A model generated the notes under the pieces. That model searched no databases. It saw nothing but the letters and a program-made list of their open reading frames with translations, and had not been told where the DNA came from. DNA of 64,000 bases from Planotetraspora mira (GTDB taxonomy: Bacteria; Actinomycetota; Actinomycetes; Streptosporangiales; Streptosporangiaceae), in contig NZ_BOOO01000019.1 of the NCBI RefSeq assembly GCF_016863275.1, forward strand, positions 124,001 through 188,000, given 5' to 3'. Shown one piece after another: positions 62,959 through 64,000 of this stretch (position 1 is the stretch's first letter; each line of letters begins with the position of its first letter). The translations under genes and the position numbers were made by a program.

Positions 62959-64000
62959 TCAGCCGTTTCCGGCAGCGTGCGCCGGTGGCAGGGCGCGGAG
63001 CCGGCTCACCGGGGAGACGATGAGCCCGATCACCACGGCGGCCGAGCCGATGGCCGCCGTGGTCAGCGCGCCCTTGGCGCCGGCCGCACCCGCGAGGAGA
63101 CCGGCGGACAGACCGCCGAGTGCGCCGCCACCGAACAGCAAGGTACGGAAGACCGCGGTCATGCGGCCCATCATCACCTGCGGGGTGCTGATCTGGCGCA
63201 GGCTCACGATGATCACATTGGCGACGCCGAGGCCCAGGTAGGTGGCGAAGAAGGACAGGACGAACATGCCCACCATCACCGGCCTCGGTCCGGCCGCCAG
63301 CACGATCAGTGCCGGGCCCAGTAGGAGAGCCGTCTGGGCGACGAGATAGACCAGCCCAAGCCGGAATCGCTCGATGATCTTCCGGGAGATCAGCGCGCCG
63401 ATCAGGCCGCCCGCGGAGGCCGTCGCGAAGATGCCGCCCAGGGTCGTCGAGTTCAGCTGCAGGTCGCGTGTGCCGTACAGCAGGAACAGGGTCCAGACGG
63501 TGACCATGGAGAAGTTGCAGCAGAACCCGACGAGGGCCAGCGCTCGCAGGATCGGGTTGCCGAAGACCCAGCGCAGACCGTCGCGCAGTTCGGTGAGCAG
63601 ACGTCTGTTCGCCGCAGGCGGTTCTGGACGTGGCTCGTGCGTGCGGATCAGTAGCAGGGACACCAGTGAAACCAGGTAGGAGAACGCGTCGACGATCAAC
63701 GCCATCGGCGCCGTCACCGCGCCGACCAGGACACCGGCGAGCCCTGGACCGGCCACATCGGCCGAGGAGGAGCTGATCCCCATCTTGGCGCCGGCCTCGA
63801 CGTAGTGCTTGGGGTCCTTCACGAGGATGGGCACGAAGGACATCCAACTCACGTCGAACAGCACCGACGCGACGCCGATGGCGCAGGCGATGACCAGCAG
63901 CGGTGCCATGCTGAGGACGTCCAGCCAGGACAGGACCGGGATAAGGACGAGCAGGACCATCCGGGTGATGTTTGCCCACACCATGACAGGCCGCCGCCTG
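62959..64000 (-). CDS. MFS transporter (MFS_3 / EntS-like), 5' end beyond the window
   Basis: About 346 residues are visible and the frame is open to the window edge. It starts in the RRRPVMVWANITRMVLL segment, which normally follows helix two, so roughly 60-80 N-terminal residues are missing. The rest shows the MFS_3 pattern: central RDGLRWVFGNPILRALALVG, SRKIIERFRLG, and the late QISTPQVMMGRMTAVFRTL. Such proteins export siderophores or macrolide-like compounds; the substrate is unknown. Confidence 0.9.
   Translation of the reverse strand, partial: RRRPVMVWANITRMVLLVLIPVLSWLDVLSMAPLLVIACAIGVASVLFDVSWMSFVPILVKDPKHYVEAGAKMGISSSSADVAGPGLAGVLVGAVTAPMALIVDAFSYLVSLVSLLLIRTHEPRPEPPAANRRLLTELRDGLRWVFGNPILRALALVGFCCNFSMVTVWTLFLLYGTRDLQLNSTTLGGIFATASAGGLIGALISRKIIERFRLGLVYLVAQTALLLGPALIVLAAGPRPVMVGMFVLSFFATYLGLGVANVIIVSLRQISTPQVMMGRMTAVFRTLLFGGGALGGLSAGLLAGAAGAKGALTTAAIGSAAVVIGLIVSPVSRLRALPPAHAAGNG

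Overview
The window is GC-rich (about 70%), tightly packed DNA. It shows many ATGA/GTGA start-stop overlaps, GTG and TTG starts, apparently leaderless regulators, two luciferase-like (F420/flavin type) oxidoreductases, an XRE regulator with a MmyB-like domain and a YtrA-type GntR operon. These point to an actinomycete; a Streptosporangiaceae-like relative is my guess, not a result. I saw no rRNA, tRNA, insertion sequence, prophage or CRISPR array.

Region 1 (1-10.6 kb) is a glycan side-chain locus. A GH36 alpha-galactosidase is divergent from a ROK regulator. The ROK gene is followed by a run of two GH95 alpha-L-fucosidase-type enzymes, an SGNH esterase and a CE7 acetyl esterase, mostly with stop-start overlaps. 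None has a visible signal peptide, so the set probably trims imported, acetylated, fucosylated and galactosylated oligosaccharides (xyloglucan-like) in the cytosol.

Region 2 (10.6-29 kb) is mixed housekeeping and stress: GNAT, PAP2, a divergent XRE/SDR pair, a YtrA-ABC transporter operon under a perfect palindromic operator, a two-component system, an alkylation-repair module (ECF sigma factor plus two O6-alkylguanine-DNA alkyltransferases sharing one promoter motif), an LLM oxidoreductase, methyltransferase, DUF421, SDR and quinone reductase genes, and a MOSC-reductase-ferredoxin fusion divergent from a LysR regulator.

Region 3 (30.07-30.5 kb) is the most unusual feature. Nine copies of an 11-bp motif (GTGATCATGCA) lie exactly 53 bp apart: four forward, then five inverted around a 57-bp centre. 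The array fills the gap between two convergent genes and supplies both of their stop codons.

Region 4 (30.5-44.9 kb) is a second sugar locus. A leftward operon (PfkB kinase, lipoprotein binding protein, two permeases, GH2, TIM-barrel isomerase, Gfo/Idh oxidoreductase) is divergent from a rightward operon (DeoR regulator, GH4, GH38 alpha-mannosidase). The ABC ATPase is absent and is presumably a shared MsiK-type protein.

Region 5 (45-64 kb) holds an orphan MurG-like transferase; a TerC-family membrane protein behind a strong candidate yybP-ykoY manganese riboswitch with a visible Shine-Dalgarno switch; a NarL-type two-component system; DedA; small regulators beside oxidoreductases; a TetR/MFS efflux pair with three repeated operator boxes; a remnant methyltransferase coupled to an MMPL exporter; an AraC/aldo-keto reductase pair; and an MFS gene cut by the window end.
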